A stretch of 32,629 nt of DNA from an uncultured Lachnospiraceae bacterium (GTDB taxonomy: Bacteria; Bacillota; Clostridia; Lachnospirales; Lachnospiraceae). The stretch's first letter is position 1. Every line of letters starts with the position of its first letter. The stretch is taken from positions 1-32,629 of the forward strand of contig CAJOOB010000062.1 in the NCBI GenBank assembly GCA_905236025.1. Reading direction: 5' to 3'. Positions 31,603 through 32,629 of the stretch are shown piece by piece. A model generated the notes under the pieces. That model was not told the DNA's origin, did not search any database, and worked only from the letters and a program-made list of their open reading frames with translations. The position numbers were made by a program, and so were the translations under genes.

Positions 31603-32061
31603 TTAAATAAACGGCATTTCTTCATCATCTACGCTGTCAGGGATGTTCATGAAACCATCTCCTGCGTTACCTGTTGGTGCGCTTGTCTCGCGAGGCTGCT
31701 GTCCACCTTCATTTGATGAAGCACCGCTTGCTGATTTGCTTTCTGCAAATTCAGCCTGTTCTACAACTACTTCTGTAGTGTAAACCTTCACACCGTCCTT
31801 ATTTGTGTAAGAACCTGTCTGAATTCTACCTTCTACAACTAACTTCGTTCCCTTATGAACATAGTGTTCAATGAATTCTCCGGTCTTGCCGAATGCTACG
31901 CAGCTGATAAAATCGGCTGTTTGTTCATTGTTTGATGAAGATCCTCTTCTTCTATCCACAGCAAGAGTAAATCTTGCGATTGCCATTTGATTTTCACCTG
32001 ATGATGAATATCTTACTTCAGGATCTTTTGTAAGTCTTCCGACTAATATTGCTTTGTTCAT
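31603..32061 (-). CDS. ssb: Single-stranded DNA-binding protein
   Basis: Coats ssDNA during replication, recombination and repair. The 152 residues have an OB-fold N-domain (1–108: MNKAILVGRLTKDPEVRY…FISCVAFGKTGEFI…VEGRIQTGSY), a Gly/Ser/Gln-rich linker and the conserved acidic tip DDEEMPFI, which docks repair and replication partners. AAGGAGG precedes ATG 32061. It sits between S6 and S18 as in most Firmicutes. Confidence 0.97.
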   Translation of the reverse strand: MNKAILVGRLTKDPEVRYSSSGENQMAIARFTLAVDRRRGSSSNNEQTADFISCVAFGKTGEFIEHYVHKGTKLVVEGRIQTGSYTNKDGVKVYTTEVVVEQAEFAESKSASGASSNEGGQQPRETSAPTGNAGDGFMNIPDSVDDEEMPFI

Positions 32062-32078
32062 GTTAGCCTCCTTAATAA

Positions 32079-32366
32079 TTAAGCTTCTTTCTTAACAACA
32101 AGGAATCTTAATACATTTTCAAGAAGTCTCAATTCTGCCTCTACCTGACCAGGTACAGAATTCTCTGCCTCGAACTGAACGAAATAATAGAAAGCTTCTG
32201 TCTGACCTTTGATTTCGTAAGCAAGCTTTTTCTTTGAGCCATCTTCAACTTCGCCTACCTGTCCGCCGAAACGTGTAATGAAACCTTTAACCTGCTCAAG
32301 AGCAGCGTTTCTTTCGTCTTCTTCAAGGTTAGCACCAAGGATGACTGCTAATTCGTATTTATTCAT
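32079..32366 (-). CDS. rpsF: Ribosomal protein bS6
   Basis: Small-subunit protein, first gene of the rpsF–ssb–rpsR operon. 95 residues: MNKYELAVILGANLEEDER…GEVEDGSKKKLAYEIKGQTEAFYYFVQFEA, a typical S6 pattern. ATG 32366 follows AAGGAGGTAACAAA; an in-frame ATG ten codons upstream lies before the ribosome binding site and was rejected. Confidence 0.97.
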   Translation of the reverse strand: MNKYELAVILGANLEEDERNAALEQVKGFITRFGGQVGEVEDGSKKKLAYEIKGQTEAFYYFVQFEAENSVPGQVEAELRLLENVLRFLVVKKEA

Positions 32367-32390
32367 TTTGTTACCTCCTTCTGGTCTCTG

Positions 32391-32411
32391 GCCCATTTAC
32401 TGAAAATGAGC
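32391..32411 (-). promoter_or_regulatory. Leader hairpin before rpsF
   Basis: An 8-bp stem with one G·U (minus strand GCTCATTT/AAATGGGC), 5-nt loop, just upstream of the rpsF ribosome binding site. The position suits autoregulation by S6:S18, but I could not recognise the known S6:S18 leader motif with certainty. Confidence 0.35.
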
Positions 32412-32436
32412 AAGGAATAATATATCACAAGTGCAT

Positions 32437-32465
32437 AGTTTACCATAATATAAAACATATTGCAA
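32437..32465 (-). promoter_or_regulatory. Promoter of rpsF–ssb–rpsR
   Basis: Minus strand TTGCAA (32460–32465), 17-nt spacer, TAAACT (32437–32442), about 70 nt before ATG 32366. Confidence 0.65.
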
Positions 32466-32537
32466 GCCCTTTTTCGGAAAAATTATGTAAATCAAAAAAA
32501 TTATAATGCCGCTAAATACTGAATCTTTATACGTTAG

Positions 32538-32629
32538 AATCGAGTAGGCTGACTCCTACTCGATTTCGCATACGAACATTCCGCACTTAGTGCTCCATGT
32601 TCTTACGACCGGCAAATGAATTTGTATGC
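32538..32629. repeat. Palindromic, possibly repeated element at the window edge
   Basis: There are two structures. An 11-bp perfect stem AATCGAGTAGG/CCTACTCGATT (32538–32548 with 32555–32565) is followed by GCATAC…GTATGC (32568–32573 with 32624–32629), which encloses GAACAT…GCAC…GTGC…ATGTTC (from 32574). On minus, a short open frame runs in from the edge and stops inside the first stem (32556–32627), so the alternative is a gene end plus terminator. Confidence 0.4.

Noticed and set aside
32556-32627. C-terminal end of a minus-strand gene entering from the window edge
   Set aside because: It is only 24 codons with no recognisable motif, and it is overlapped by palindromic sequence. It cannot be supported without the neighbouring bases.

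Overview
The window looks like a piece of the chromosome of an anaerobic, low-to-moderate-GC Firmicute, most likely a Lachnospiraceae member (Butyrivibrio/Roseburia-like). The evidence is a separate GlgC plus GlgD pair, a DnaD/DnaB_2-type primosome protein beside a DnaI-type loader, GdpP–RplI–DnaB, RpsF–SSB–RpsR, a 2[4Fe-4S] clostridial ferredoxin, AGGAGG-type ribosome binding sites and AT-rich sigma-A promoters. This assignment comes from gene content only. I see no rRNA, tRNA, CRISPR array, insertion sequence or phage gene.

Layout. 1–3451 (minus): hup, then rqcP–divIC–tilS–hpt–ftsH (ftsH cut by the window edge). This is the classical Firmicute cluster without the sporulation genes yabP, yabQ and spoIIE that usually lie in it. 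3694–7323 (minus): an orphan cytoplasmic multi-PAS hybrid histidine kinase. 7607–9010 (plus): a PurF paralogue with a wrecked glutaminase site. 9152–10951 (minus): a lipoprotein foldase followed by a prepilin peptidase. 11138–14731 (plus): mfd. 14764–17451 (minus): glgC–glgD–spoVG. 17703–19079 (plus): murC. 19080–19425: a regulatory intergenic region with a cluster of DnaA-box-like sites, an extended -10 promoter, a leader inverted repeat and a perfect 16-bp palindrome. 19426–25315 (plus): dnaD/dnaB_2-like, dnaI, a divergent long prs and a class A PBP, closely spaced. 25404–25577 (plus): ferredoxin. 25659–31179 (minus): gdpP–rplI–dnaB followed by a GH43-type lipoprotein. 31311–32366 (minus): rpsF–ssb–rpsR with its own promoter and terminator. 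The last ~90 bases hold palindromic, repeat-like sequence.

How it works together. Most genes are housekeeping: replication initiation and restart (DnaD-like, DnaI, DnaB, SSB, possibly controlled by DnaA), translation (S6, S18, L9, TilS, RqcP), transcription-coupled repair (Mfd), the envelope (MurC, PBP, DivIC, GdpP/c-di-AMP), glycogen synthesis (GlgC/GlgD) and PRPP-dependent nucleotide metabolism (Prs, Hpt, PurF-like). Several of these (spoVG, prs, mfd, rqcP, divIC, tilS, hpt, ftsH) lie in one origin-proximal neighbourhood in Bacillus, and the window reads as a rearranged version of it.

The items most worth a second look are the PurF paralogue that keeps its PRPP loop and Fe-S cysteines but has lost the catalytic Cys1; the DnaA-box cluster upstream of the primosome operon; and a terminator-like hairpin inside the first codons of the PBP gene, just after the overlapping prs stop. 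I found no clearly new defence or mobile system.
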